Assembly: GCF_035975855.1 (NCBI RefSeq)
Contig: NZ_CP109055.1
Span: 8,432,001 to 8,496,000 of the forward strand
Length of the DNA stretch: 64,000 nucleotides
Direction: 5' to 3'
Origin: Streptomyces sp. NBC_01304
GTDB lineage: Bacteria; Actinomycetota; Actinomycetes; Streptomycetales; Streptomycetaceae
Shown here: positions 55,596 through 64,000 of the stretch, piece after piece
How the letters are laid out: each line of letters begins with the position of its first letter
How positions within the stretch are numbered: the stretch's first letter is position 1
Program-made: the position numbers and the translations under genes
Notes under the pieces: model-generated
What the model was told of the DNA's origin: nothing
The model's input: only the letters and a program-made list of their open reading frames with translations
The model's database searches: none

Positions 55596-56899
55596 TGCGC
55601 CCCCGGGCCGCGGTCACGGGACTGCTCGTCGTCCTGCCGATGGCCTTGACCGCGGCCTGCGGCAGCCGCCTCCCGGAGAGCGACTTCACCGACCGGCCCA
55701 CCGGTCCCGCGCCCCCGGCGAGCACCGAGCCGCTGCGCGTCGGCATCGTCCTGAGCGAGACCAGCCCGGTGGGCGGCGAGACGTTCACCGGGCCCCGCGA
55801 CGGCGTCAAGGCGTACTTCGATCGACTGAACGCGAAGGGCGGCATCGAGGGCCGCAAGGTCGAGGTGCACACCTGCGACGACGGCGGCAGCGGCGTCGGC
55901 AACAACGAATGCGTGCACAAGCTGATCGACGAGCAGAAGGTCGTGGCACTGGTGGCCACCGCCTCCCTCGACTACGCGGGCGCCCCCCAGGTCGCCCGCG
56001 CGGGCGTGCCCGACATCGGCGGACAGCCCATCGGTCCCGCGTACGACACCTATCCGCACCTCTACTCGATCTACGGCAGCCTCGCCCCGCGCAAGGGCGG
56101 CAAGCCGGGCTGGGACGGCAAGCAGTACGGCGGGACGGAGATCTACCGCTACTTCAAGCGCGAGCACGGGGCGCGCACGGCCGCGGTCGTCTCCTACAAC
56201 CAGTCTGCGTCCGCCTCCTACGCCCGTCTGGTCACGGACGGCCTCAAGGCCGAGGGCTACAAGGTCGTGAACGAGCAGGTCGACTTCGCGCTGCCCAACT
56301 TCCGTGCCGCGGCCGCCGACTTGAAGGAGCAGGGCGCCGATCTGGTCTTCGACGCCATGGACACGCACGGCAATGCCCAGCTGTGCAAGGCGATGGACGA
56401 CGCAGGGGTGAGCGTCACCGCCAAGGTCACCAACGCCCAGAACTGGACGTCCACGGTCGCCGACGACTACAAGGACGCGCCGCGCTGCCGGAACGCGCTG
56501 TGGGTGACGGGGGCGTCCCGCAACTACGAGGACGTGGACCACCCGGCGGTCAAGGAGTTCCGCGACGCGGTGGACGCGGCCGAGGGCGGGGACCGGGTCT
56601 CGCAGTGGGAGCTGGAGGGGTGGGCCGCGGCCATGTGGTTCACGGACGCCGCGAAGTCCTGCCTGAAGGAGGAAAGCGACGTCACGCGCGCGTGCGTCGA
56701 CCGTTTCATGAGCAGCGGCAAGCCGTATACGGCCCGCGGTCTGCTGCTCCCGGTCGTCTTCGAGCAGCGCCCCGAGCCGCCGGAGACCCGGCGCACCTGC
56801 CTGTCCGTGGCACGCTGGAAGGACGGGGACGGATGGGTCGGACAGGGCGAAATGAACGACACCTGCTTCGACGTTCCGCAGCTTCCTTATGGGCCCTGA
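55595..56899 (+). CDS. ABC transporter substrate-binding lipoprotein (LivK/branched-chain type)
   Basis: 434 residues. Signal peptide with lipobox LTAAC (Cys near 24), then LRVGIVLSETSPVGGETFTG and GVKAYFDRLNAKGGIEGRKV, hallmark starts of the periplasmic-binding protein type I/LivK family. It should deliver substrate to the divergently encoded LivF and LivHMG proteins. The ATG at 55595 overlaps the preceding stop by one base. The family usually binds leucine, isoleucine, valine or related compounds, but the ligand is not defined. Confidence 0.88.
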   Translation: MRPRAAVTGLLVVLPMALTAACGSRLPESDFTDRPTGPAPPASTEPLRVGIVLSETSPVGGETFTGPRDGVKAYFDRLNAKGGIEGRKVEVHTCDDGGSGVGNNECVHKLIDEQKVVALVATASLDYAGAPQVARAGVPDIGGQPIGPAYDTYPHLYSIYGSLAPRKGGKPGWDGKQYGGTEIYRYFKREHGARTAAVVSYNQSASASYARLVTDGLKAEGYKVVNEQVDFALPNFRAAAADLKEQGADLVFDAMDTHGNAQLCKAMDDAGVSVTAKVTNAQNWTSTVADDYKDAPRCRNALWVTGASRNYEDVDHPAVKEFRDAVDAAEGGDRVSQWELEGWAAAMWFTDAAKSCLKEESDVTRACVDRFMSSGKPYTARGLLLPVVFEQRPEPPETRRTCLSVARWKDGDGWVGQGEMNDTCFDVPQLPYGP

Positions 56900-57071
56900 T
56901 GCAGTTGAGTGCGATTGAGTTCCCCATTCCGCCTACCAATCGCGCAACTGTTCTGAAACAAGATGATGATGCCACCCAACCTTCTGCATCGAGGCGCTGT
57001 CTAACCTTCTGGTAGGGGACGAGACCGACGTTCCGCAGGGAAGCGCCAGATACGGGGGGATACGGGGACGC

Positions 57072-58340
57072 ATGCATATCTCTTTTTTGATTCACAACGC
57101 GTACGGGATCGGGGGAACGATCCGGACCACGTACAACCTCGCCAACACGCTGGCGGAGCAGCACGACGTGGAGATCGTCTCGGTGCTCAGGCACCGTGAC
57201 GAGCCGGTGTTCCAGCCGGACCCGCGGGTCCGGCTGCGCCACCTCGTCGACATCCGCAAGGGCACCGAGGGGTACGAGGGCGACGATCCGGCGTACACCA
57301 CCCCGGCGCGTGTGTTTCCCAAGTCCGAAGGCCGTTACGAGCAGTACAGCGCGCTCACCGACGCCCGCATCGCCGACCACCTTGCGAGCGTCGACGCGGA
57401 CGTCGTCGTCGGAACCCGGCCCGGGATCAACGTCCACCTCGCCAAGCAGACGAGGCGCGGCCCGATCCGGGTGGGCCAGGAGCACCTCACCCTGGACAGT
57501 CACAACAAGGCCCTGCGCAACCAGCTGCGCAGCGTCTACCCCCGGCTGGACGCGCTGACCACGACGACGGACGCCGACGCCGAGGCGTACCGCAACAAGA
57601 TGCGGCTGCCCGGCGTGCGCATCCAGGCCGTGCCGAACTCCGTGCCCGAGCCCGGCATCGCCCCCTCGGACGGCTCCGGCAAATGGGTCGTGGCGGCCGG
57701 CCGGCTCGCCCCAGTCAAGCGGTACGACCTGCTGATCAGGGCCTTCGACCAGGTGCGCGCCGAGCGCCCCGACTGGCGGCTGCGGATCTACGGCGGCGGC
57801 AAGCAGAAGGACAAGCTGCGCGCCCTGATCGACGAGCTCGGCCTCTACAACCACGTCTACCTGATGGGCCCCGCGCACCCCATCGACCCGGAGTGGGCCA
57901 AGGGCTCCATCGCCGCGGTCACCTCCAGCCTGGAGTCCTTCGGGATGACCATCGTCGAGGCGATGCGCTGCGGCCTGCCGGTGGTCTCCACCGACTGCCC
58001 GCACGGCCCCGGCGAGATCATCGACGACGGCGTCGACGGCAGGCTCGTCCCGGTCGGCCAGGTCGACGGCATCGCCGGCGGCCTCCTCGAACTGATCAAC
58101 AACGACGATCTGCGCGGACAGATGGCACAGGCGGCCCTCAAGGGCTCCGAGCGCTTCGACCCGGCCCGGATCGCCGGGCACTACGAGTCGCTCTTCGCCG
58201 ACCTCGCCACCAGCGGCCGCCGGGCCGGCGCCCTCGGCCGGATGCGCGGCTCGCTGCACCGCACGCGCGGCGCGCTCCTCGGCGGTGCCTACGCCGTGCG
58301 GGACGCCGGCCGCACCCTGTCGAAGGGGCGTGCGGCGTGA
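57072..58340 (+). CDS. Family 4 glycosyltransferase
   Basis: 422 residues. N-terminal MHISFLIHNAYGIGGTIRTT carries the Gly-rich acceptor motif; the donor domain has VVAAGRLAPVKRYDLLIRAF near 206 and the EX7E motif in SLESFGMTIVEAMRCGLPVV near 289. It likely makes an envelope polymer, possibly a teichoic-acid-type or exopolysaccharide chain. The ATG follows a G-rich stretch (GGGGGATACGGGGACGC) that can act as ribosome binding site. It is coupled to the next gene by a GTGA overlap. Confidence 0.88.
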   Translation: MHISFLIHNAYGIGGTIRTTYNLANTLAEQHDVEIVSVLRHRDEPVFQPDPRVRLRHLVDIRKGTEGYEGDDPAYTTPARVFPKSEGRYEQYSALTDARIADHLASVDADVVVGTRPGINVHLAKQTRRGPIRVGQEHLTLDSHNKALRNQLRSVYPRLDALTTTTDADAEAYRNKMRLPGVRIQAVPNSVPEPGIAPSDGSGKWVVAAGRLAPVKRYDLLIRAFDQVRAERPDWRLRIYGGGKQKDKLRALIDELGLYNHVYLMGPAHPIDPEWAKGSIAAVTSSLESFGMTIVEAMRCGLPVVSTDCPHGPGEIIDDGVDGRLVPVGQVDGIAGGLLELINNDDLRGQMAQAALKGSERFDPARIAGHYESLFADLATSGRRAGALGRMRGSLHRTRGALLGGAYAVRDAGRTLSKGRAA

Positions 58341-59182
58341 CCGCCCTGCTGCCCCCGCCCGCCGACCCCGCCCCGGAGTTCCCCGTGGCCCCCTTGCCGA
58401 CCAGCGCCGACTGCGCCGCCGACACCGCGGGCGGCCTCACCTTCGACCTGGCCGACCCGGGCCTGCCCGGCGCCGCCCACCTGCGCCTGCACCGGCGCGA
58501 GTCGGGCCAGGAGGTGCGGCTGCCGCTGACCCCGGCCGGGGACGGACGGCTGCGCGCCGTGCTGCCCAGCAGCGTCGCCCTGCCCGAGGGGCGCTGGGAC
58601 GTGTACGCGGAGCAGGCCGACGGCAGCTCCGAGCGCCTGGTGCCCGGCTTGAACGACCTGCGCGCGCTGGTCGACCGGGCGCCCGGTGAGGCCCGCGACC
58701 ACGTCGCCGTACGCATCCCGTACGCCACCAAGCACGGCAACCTCACGGTGCGCGCCTGGCACCGCGCCCCGCACGCCGAGGCCGGCGAGCTGTGCATCGA
58801 GGAGGCGGCCCTGACGGTCCGCGGCCGGGTCTACGGGGCCGCGCTCACCGCCGGTGCGTACGCCGAGGCGCGCAGCCGCAAGGAGGCCGGCCTCGCGCGC
58901 CGCGCCGAACTGACCGCGGAGGGCGCCGAGTTCGCCTTCACGGTGGACTACGCGGCCCTCGCCGCGCAGGGCGGCACCTGGGACCTGTGGCTGCGCCCGG
59001 CGGGCGAGCAGGGCCCCGAGGTGCGGGTGGCCCGGCTGCTCGACGACGTCGTCGACAAGAAGCCGATCTTCACCTATCCCGCGGCGGTCCTGGTCGGGCA
59101 GGACGGCCCGGTGCAGGCCGGGCCGTACTACACGATGGACAACGACCTGTCGGTGCAGATCGCCGAGGTCCCGGAAGCCTAG
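58337..59182 (+). CDS. Hypothetical protein coupled to a glycosyltransferase
   Basis: 281 residues. Two repeats of a beta-sandwich-like pattern are apparent (LTFDLADPGLPGAAHLRLHR and GLPEG-type turns in the first half; LTVRAWHRAPHAEAGELCIE in the second), with KKPIFTYPAAV at the end. Such small beta domains accompany glycosyltransferases acting on anionic cell wall polymers. No catalytic motif is recognised, so function is unknown. The GTG overlaps the glycosyltransferase stop by 4 bases. Confidence 0.65.
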   Translation: MTALLPPPADPAPEFPVAPLPTSADCAADTAGGLTFDLADPGLPGAAHLRLHRRESGQEVRLPLTPAGDGRLRAVLPSSVALPEGRWDVYAEQADGSSERLVPGLNDLRALVDRAPGEARDHVAVRIPYATKHGNLTVRAWHRAPHAEAGELCIEEAALTVRGRVYGAALTAGAYAEARSRKEAGLARRAELTAEGAEFAFTVDYAALAAQGGTWDLWLRPAGEQGPEVRVARLLDDVVDKKPIFTYPAAVLVGQDGPVQAGPYYTMDNDLSVQIAEVPEA

Positions 59183-59216
59183 GGCACTGCTGGTGCAGGC
59201 CTCCGGGACCCCGAGG

Positions 59217-60392
59217 TCAGCGCAGGGTGTCGAAGAACTCCCGGATGTCCCCGATCAGTTGCGCGGGGGCTTCCAGGGCGGCGAAGTGTCCGCCCTGCTC
59301 GAACTCGGTCCAGCGGACGATGTTGTTGACCTGCTCGCCCCAGCGACGGATCGCCGGGTCCCCGTGGAACGTGGCGACTCCGGTGGGGACGGGGGAGGGG
59401 GCGCCCGGGAACCAGTCGAGGTTGTGCGTGTTCTCGTAGTAGATCCGCGCCGAGGAGCCGCCGGTGGCGGTCAGCCAGTAGAACATCACGTTGGTGAGCA
59501 GAGCGTCGCGGTCGACGGCGTCCTCGGGCAACTGCGCCGACTCGTGCGTCCACTCCTTGAACTTCTCGATGATCCAGGCGAGTTGGCCGACGGGGGAGTC
59601 GGTGAGGCCGTACGAGAGGGTCTGCGGGCGGGTGGACTGCAGCTTGTTGTAGCCGAAGCCGTCGCCGGTGAACCAGGCGATGAGGTCGAGGCGCCTGAGG
59701 TCCGACTCGCTCAGCTCGGCCTTGATCTCCTCCGCCACCGGGCCGAGCGGGATGAACCCCACCGACGCGGCGTTCACATGCACCCCGACGACGGACTCGG
59801 GCGCGATCCGCCCGAGCGTCGGCGAGATGATCGCGCCGAGGTCGCCGCCCTGGGCTCCGTACCGCTCGTACCCGAGCCGCCGCATCAGCTCGTGCCAGGC
59901 GCGTGCGACACGGCTCGCGTTCCAGCCCGCCTCGCGGGTCGGCCCGGAGAAGCCGAAGCCCGGTATCGACGGGATCACGACGTGGAACGCCTGGGAGGGG
60001 TCACCGCCGTGTGAGCGGGGATCGGACAACGGGCCGATCAGATCGAGGAATTCGACGACAGAGCCGGGCCAGCCGTGCGTGAGGATCAACGGCAGGGCGT
60101 CCGGCTCGGGCGAGCGTACGTGCAGGAAGTGCACCTGGGCGCCGTCGATCTCCGTGACGAACTGCGGGAGTTCATTGATCCGGGCCTCGTGCTTGCGCCA
60201 GTCGTAGCCGGTGCGCCAGTACTCGGCCAGGCCCTTCACGTACGACAGCGACGCGCCGTACGCCCAGTCGGCGCCCGGGAGTTCATCGGGCCAGCGGGTC
60301 GCCTCCAGGCGGACGCGCAGATCGTCCAGCTGTGCCTGCGGGATCTCGATACGGAACGGGCGTATCTCTGAGGTAGCGCTGTTGTCTGCCAT
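59217..60392 (-). CDS. Epoxide hydrolase (alpha/beta hydrolase with EHN domain)
   Basis: 391 residues. EHN domain at the N-terminus ([20 protein letters not shown] then RWPDELPG), oxyanion-region HGWPGS at 106-111, nucleophile Asp184 in [13 protein letters not shown], and the catalytic His in [11 protein letters not shown] near 369. It should open epoxides by forming an ester intermediate. The ATG at 60392 is used. It diverges from the WYL regulator across a 62-base region with a long palindrome, so it is probably controlled by it. Confidence 0.9.
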   Translation of the reverse strand: MADNSATSEIRPFRIEIPQAQLDDLRVRLEATRWPDELPGADWAYGASLSYVKGLAEYWRTGYDWRKHEARINELPQFVTEIDGAQVHFLHVRSPEPDALPLILTHGWPGSVVEFLDLIGPLSDPRSHGGDPSQAFHVVIPSIPGFGFSGPTREAGWNASRVARAWHELMRRLGYERYGAQGGDLGAIISPTLGRIAPESVVGVHVNAASVGFIPLGPVAEEIKAELSESDLRRLDLIAWFTGDGFGYNKLQSTRPQTLSYGLTDSPVGQLAWIIEKFKEWTHESAQLPEDAVDRDALLTNVMFYWLTATGGSSARIYYENTHNLDWFPGAPSPVPTGVATFHGDPAIRRWGEQVNNIVRWTEFEQGGHFAALEAPAQLIGDIREFFDTLR

Positions 60393-60434
60393 GTCCTCAA
60401 GGTAGCCAGACTTGAGGACAGTGACTGTCCTCAA
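60392..60434. promoter_or_regulatory. Palindromic operator between the epoxide hydrolase and WYL regulator
   Basis: TTGAGGACA (60412-60420), GTGAC and TGTCCTCAA (60426-60434) form a 23-base palindrome that is exact apart from its centre. A third half-site TGTCCTCAA is at 60392-60400, at the start codon of the hydrolase gene. A regulator bound here could block both genes. Confidence 0.75.
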
Positions 60435-60454
60435 TGGCTGACAGACTTCGATTC

Positions 60455-61450
60455 ATGTTGGAGACATCGGCACGACTGCTCCGCCTGCTCTCACTGCTGC
60501 AGGCCCACCGCGAATGGTCCGGGTCGGATCTCGCGGACCGACTCGGCGTCACCCCGCGCACCGTGCGCCGCGACGTGGACCGGCTGCGCGAGCTCGGCTA
60601 CCCGGTCAACGCCTCACCTGGCACCGGGGGCGGCTACCAGCTGGGCGTGGGCGCCGAGATGCCGCCGCTGCTCCTGGACGACGAGGAGGCGGTGGCCGTC
60701 GCGGTCGGCCTGCGCACCGCGGCCGGGCAGGGCATCGAGGGCATCGGCGAGACCTCCGTGCGGGCCCTCGCCAAGCTGGAGCAGGTGCTGCCGAACCGGC
60801 TGCGCCGCCGGGTGAGCACCCTCAACACCTTCACCGTGCCGATGCTGCGGGGCCCGGCCGCCTCGACCGTCGACGCGTCCGTCCTGACCGAGCTGGCCAA
60901 TGCCTGCCGGGACAGCGAGCGGCTCCGCTTCGCATACCGCGACCACGGCGGATCGTCGACCCGCCGCACCGTCGAACCGCACCGCCTGGTGTGCACCGAG
61001 CGCCGCTGGTACCTGGTCGCCTGGGACCTGGACCGCGAAGACTGGCGTACGTTCCGCGCGGACCGCATCACCCCGAAGCCGCCGCACGGCCCGCGCTTCA
61101 CGCCCCGCCCGGCGCCCGCCGAGGATCTGGCCGCGTACGTCTCGAAGGGGGTGTCCCGGCAGGTGTACGCCGCACAGGCCGTGCTCCGGCTCCTGATCCC
61201 GCTGGAGGAGGCCGCCCAGCGGATCAGCCCCTCGACCGGCACTCTTGAGGCCGACGGCGCCGGCACCTGTCTGCTGCGCACCGGCGCCCACAGCCTCGAT
61301 GTGATGGTGATCCATGTGATGCTGCTCGGCGTCGAGTTCGAGATCCTGGAGCCGGTCGAGCTGACCGCTCATGTCACGGCTGCCCGGGACCGTCTTTCCC
61401 GGGCTCTTCTGCGGGGACAGGAGCAGTCTCCGGCTGCTTCGCCGCGGTGA
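60455..61450 (+). CDS. HTH-WYL transcriptional regulator
   Basis: 331 residues. Winged-helix HTH at residues ~1-60 ([20 protein letters not shown] then [11 protein letters not shown]), WYL domain with [20 protein letters not shown] and [20 protein letters not shown] near 180, and a C-terminal WCX-like part. WYL domains bind nucleotides or other ligands. ATG 60455 gives the standard [16 protein letters not shown] start; ATG 60434 is possible but lies in the operator. It overlaps the convergent ctaD gene by 77 bases. Confidence 0.88.
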   Translation: MLETSARLLRLLSLLQAHREWSGSDLADRLGVTPRTVRRDVDRLRELGYPVNASPGTGGGYQLGVGAEMPPLLLDDEEAVAVAVGLRTAAGQGIEGIGETSVRALAKLEQVLPNRLRRRVSTLNTFTVPMLRGPAASTVDASVLTELANACRDSERLRFAYRDHGGSSTRRTVEPHRLVCTERRWYLVAWDLDREDWRTFRADRITPKPPHGPRFTPRPAPAEDLAAYVSKGVSRQVYAAQAVLRLLIPLEEAAQRISPSTGTLEADGAGTCLLRTGAHSLDVMVIHVMLLGVEFEILEPVELTAHVTAARDRLSRALLRGQEQSPAASPR

Positions 61451-63089
61451 ACGCCGCGTACTCGGGATGATGCAGATCGAACGCCGGGGACTCCGAGCGG
61501 ATCCGGGGCAGCGTGACGAAGTTGTGCCGCGGCGGCGGGCAGGAGGTCGCCCACTCCAGGGAGCGGCCGTAGCCCCACGGGTCGTCGACGTCGACCTTCT
61601 CGCCGTACTTCGCCGTCTTCCAGACGTTGTAGAGGAACGGCAGCGTGGACAGGCCGAGCAGGAAGGCGCCGATCGACGAGATGGTGTTGAGCACGGTGAA
61701 CCCGTCGGCCGCCAGATAGTCCGCCACCCGCCGTGGCATGCCCTCGACGCCCAGCCAGTGCTGCACCAGGAACGTCGTGTGGAAGCCGACGAAGAGCGTC
61801 CAGAACTGGAGCTTCCCGAGCCGTTCGTCGAGCATCTTCCCGGTGAACTTGGGCCACCAGAAGTAGAAGCCGCCGAAGGTCGCGAAGACGACCGTGCCGA
61901 AGACCACGTAGTGGAAGTGCGCCACCACGAAGTAGCTGTCGCTGACGTGGAAGTCCATCGGCGGCGAGGCCAGGATCACCCCCGTCAGGCCGCCGAACAG
62001 GAAGGACACCAGGAAGCCGACGGCCCACAGCATCGGCGTCTCGAAGGACAGCGAGCCCTTGAGCATCGTGCCCGTCCAGTTGAAGAACTTCACCCCGGTC
62101 GGGACCGCGATCAGGAACGACATGAAGGAGAAGAACGGCAGCAGCACCGCGCCCGTCACGAACATGTGGTGCGCCCACACCACGACCGAGAGCCCGGTGA
62201 TGGCCGCGGTCGCGCCGACGAGCATCACGTACCCGAAGATCGGCTTGCGGGAGAAGACCGGCAGGATCTCGGAGATGATCCCGAAGAACGGCAGCGCGAT
62301 GATGTAGACCTCGGGATGCCCGAAGAACCAGAACAGATGCTGCCAGAGCAGCGCCCCGCCGAACTCCGCGTCGAAGACCACCGAGTGGAACCGCCGGTCC
62401 GCCTCCAGAACGAGCAGCGCGGCCGCGAGCACCGGGAACGCCAGCAGGATCAGGATCGACGTGAACAGCGTGTTCCAGGTGAACACCGGCATCCGGAACA
62501 TGGTCATGCCGGGCGCCCGCATCCCGATGATGGTCGTCAGGAAGTTCACCGCACCGAGGATCGTGCCGAACCCGGCGAGCGCGAGTCCCATGATCCACAT
62601 GTCGGCGCCGATGCCCGGGGACCGCTCCAGGCTGTTGAGCGGGGCGTACGCGAACCAGCCGAAGTTGGCCGGACCGCTCGGCACTGCCAGCGAGCCGAGG
62701 ACCATCAGGCCGCCGAACAGGAACAGCCAGTACGAGAACATGTTGAGCCGCGGGAAGGCCACGTCCGGCGCGCCGATCTGCAGCGGCATGATCTCGTTGG
62801 CGAAGCCGGCGAAGGTCGGCGTCGCGAAGAGCAGCAGCATGATCGTGCCGTGCATGGTGAACATCTGGTTGAACTCGTTGTTCGTCATCAGCTGCAGCCC
62901 CGGGCGGGCCAGCTCGGCCCGCATCATCAGGGCCATCGCGCCGGCGATCAGGAAGAACGCGAACGACGTGATCAGGTAGAGATGCCCGATCTTCTTGTGG
63001 TCGGTGGTGGTCAGCCAGTCCACGATCAGCCGCCCAGGCCGTCGTTCTTGTGCCGGTCGCGCGGCCGCCTGAGCGGTGTCGGTCCCCAT
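61374..63089 (-). CDS. ctaD: Cytochrome c oxidase subunit I (aa3 type)
   Basis: 571 residues with about twelve membrane segments. Key ligands are present: His80 (low-spin haem), His258 and Tyr262 (FFGHPEVYI, CuB and cross-link), His307-His308 (AHH, CuB), His391 and His393 (HFHYV, haem a3 and low-spin haem). It is the catalytic subunit of the proton-pumping oxidase. AGGGAGC precedes the ATG at 63089. No subunit II, III or haem gene is adjacent, so this looks like an isolated copy that shares partners with the main oxidase operon. Confidence 0.92.
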   Translation of the reverse strand: MGTDTAQAAARPAQERRPGRLIVDWLTTTDHKKIGHLYLITSFAFFLIAGAMALMMRAELARPGLQLMTNNEFNQMFTMHGTIMLLLFATPTFAGFANEIMPLQIGAPDVAFPRLNMFSYWLFLFGGLMVLGSLAVPSGPANFGWFAYAPLNSLERSPGIGADMWIMGLALAGFGTILGAVNFLTTIIGMRAPGMTMFRMPVFTWNTLFTSILILLAFPVLAAALLVLEADRRFHSVVFDAEFGGALLWQHLFWFFGHPEVYIIALPFFGIISEILPVFSRKPIFGYVMLVGATAAITGLSVVVWAHHMFVTGAVLLPFFSFMSFLIAVPTGVKFFNWTGTMLKGSLSFETPMLWAVGFLVSFLFGGLTGVILASPPMDFHVSDSYFVVAHFHYVVFGTVVFATFGGFYFWWPKFTGKMLDERLGKLQFWTLFVGFHTTFLVQHWLGVEGMPRRVADYLAADGFTVLNTISSIGAFLLGLSTLPFLYNVWKTAKYGEKVDVDDPWGYGRSLEWATSCPPPRHNFVTLPRIRSESPAFDLHHPEYAAFTAAKQPETAPVPAEEPGKDGPGQP

Positions 63090-63528
63090 CGCTGCTCCCT
63101 CGCTTGTGACGGCTTGGGCCCGAAGTGCCTGAAGGCTCACGCCATGATGCTCGCGTTGCACCCGACTCCAACAGGGGGCGTACGCACGTGAGTGGTGCGG
63201 CGAAGTGGTGCGGCGGGTGCGGGAAATGAGCGGAACCTGTGAATTCGGCACGGCTTCTCACGACCCGTCAATCCGTGCGACGGGGCACGGAATGCAGAAT
63301 GCGGAAGATCGAACTCTGCTTGCCGCGTCAGTGAATCGCCAAGCCCTCGTTGCCTTTTGCGGGGATGCGTATACGGAATTCGGAACCGCTCGTACGTGTG
63401 AAGTTTCGGGCCATAAACGCGTGTGGCGATCCTGTGACACAAGCGTGACCGGAGGGGTACGGGTGACGCTGGGTATGGGGTTTTGGCCGGGCCTTTCGTT
63501 CCCGCGCACCGCGGCCTACGGTGGCGGC
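63090..63528. other. Intergenic region between ctaD and the I78 inhibitor gene
   Basis: 439 bases, lower in GC than the surroundings (AT-rich runs such as GAATTCGG and CGTATACGG). Two divergent promoters should lie here. No RNA gene or clear operator was recognised. Confidence 0.5.
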
Positions 63529-63744
63529 ATGGCACCCATACCGACCCCCTCCGCGGAACCCCAGGACGCCCCCGACTCCTACGTCGGCCTCGATGCGACG
63601 GGCGCCGAGCGACGGGCCCGTGAGCGCGGCTGGAGCACCGTCAGGTCGCTGCCGCCGGGCGCGATCATCACCATGGAGTACCTGTCCGGGCGGCTCAACT
63701 TCGAGGTCAAGGACGGCGTGGTGAGCCGCTGCTGGAAGGGCTGA
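63529..63744 (+). CDS. I78-family peptidase inhibitor
   Basis: 71 residues. The C-terminal 40 residues GWSTVRSLPPGAIITMEYLS and GRLNFEVKDGVVSRCWKG match the I78 inhibitor pattern: Arg at the reactive-site region, P-G-A, and the R-L-N-x-E turn. No signal peptide is present, so it may act inside the cell or be released otherwise. ATG 63529 is used. It is followed by a strong hairpin. Confidence 0.8.
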   Translation: MAPIPTPSAEPQDAPDSYVGLDATGAERRARERGWSTVRSLPPGAIITMEYLSGRLNFEVKDGVVSRCWKG

Positions 63745-63775
63745 ACCACTGTGTGAGTCATCCGGGACGAACGGC

Positions 63776-63811
63776 GAAGGCCCCGGCTCCTCGAGGGAGT
63801 CCGGGGCCTTC
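63776..63811. terminator. Bidirectional terminator
   Basis: Perfect 11-bp inverted repeat GAAGGCCCCGG / CCGGGGCCTTC with a 14-base loop. It lies 31 bases after the I78 gene and 65 bases from the end of the possible convergent gene at the window edge. Confidence 0.75.
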
Positions 63812-63876
63812 GCGTGCGGGGAAAGTTGTGCGTACCGGCCCCGCGGTCCGTGGTGGCTGGTCTCAGCCCTGGCGGC

Positions 63877-64000
63877 TCAGCCGCCCGCCACCGGGCGGGC
63901 GGCGGGAGCCGGGGTGGTGCGCGGCAGCCGGGCCGGGGCGTCGCCGTGCGGCGGCCGGCGGCTGCCGACCGGGGTGACCGGGGTCCGCTCCGAGCGCACC
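63877..64000 (-). CDS. C-terminal end of a gene crossing the window edge (partial, unknown)
   Basis: An open frame on the minus strand runs from the window edge to a TGA at 63879-63877 and encodes about 40 residues, Pro/Arg/Ala-rich (VRSERTPVTPVGSRRPPHG near its visible beginning). The terminator at 63776-63811 downstream supports a real gene end. No family can be assigned from this tail. Confidence 0.4.
   Translation of the reverse strand, partial: VRSERTPVTPVGSRRPPHGDAPARLPRTTPAPAARPVAGG

Overview
This 64 kb window has very high GC content and is almost certainly from a Streptomyces or close relative. The signs are GTG/TTG starts, 4-bp ATGA/GTGA gene overlaps, paired Rpf-LysM secreted proteins, an I78-type inhibitor, NrtR, WYL and PucR regulators, and an actinobacterial gene order. 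The window opens in the 3' end of an rRNA operon (23S end, 5S, strong terminator). From there it follows the actinobacterial backbone also known from Mycobacterium (TPR protein, HAD phosphatase, tlyA, nadK, recN, pyrG, Nudix, parA-like, scpA, scpB, rluB-type, cmk, der), with Streptomyces-type genes between.

Layout. 1-5.5 kb: rRNA end, an RDDR-repeat/TPR protein, a DUF1015 protein and a HAD phosphatase. 5.6-8.6 kb: ferric-siderophore ABC importer behind an iron box. 8.6-15.6 kb: SCP2-like protein, tlyA, nadK, an orphan FtsX-type permease, recN and a MraY/WecA-like membrane protein. 16-24 kb: GT4 glycosyltransferase, PucR regulator diverging from an APC permease and Tat-exported amine oxidase, and a GH15 enzyme. 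24.5-30.5 kb: pyrG, Nudix ADP-ribose hydrolase, STAND/TPR protein, ald. 30.8-36.2 kb: chromosome-organisation operon parA-RHH protein-scpA-scpB-pseudouridine synthase. 36.3-42.7 kb: NrtR regulator with ADP-ribosylglycohydrolase, two convergent RlaP-like nucleotidyltransferases, Rieske lipoprotein with a membrane partner, a secreted protein, a YidB-family protein. 43-47.4 kb: tyrA, cmk, plsC, der. 47.5-51 kb: small conserved proteins and two Rpf-LysM proteins. 51-57 kb: branched-chain amino-acid-type ABC importer with a LivH-LivM-LivG fusion, and divergent lipoproteins including the binding protein. 57-64 kb: glycosyltransferase pair, epoxide hydrolase with divergent WYL regulator and palindromic operator, orphan cytochrome oxidase subunit I, I78 inhibitor, and the edge of another gene.

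The most unusual signals are repeats. A composite dispersed repeat (cores CCCCGCCCCTTCCCG and CGCCGGACGGGCTG) recurs at several loci; at two it appears translated in frame, in the ScpA N-terminus and in the LivM-LivG linker. Seven 11-bp helical-phase direct repeats lie between the orphan FtsX gene and recN. A 33-bp minisatellite precedes a glycosyltransferase gene. The first protein-coding gene carries a 200-bp exact internal duplication. A Tyr/Asp-rich reading frame continues in phase beyond the TGA stop of the 48.1 kb gene. Functional assignments rest on motifs read by eye and on knowledge of the families; no database search was run.
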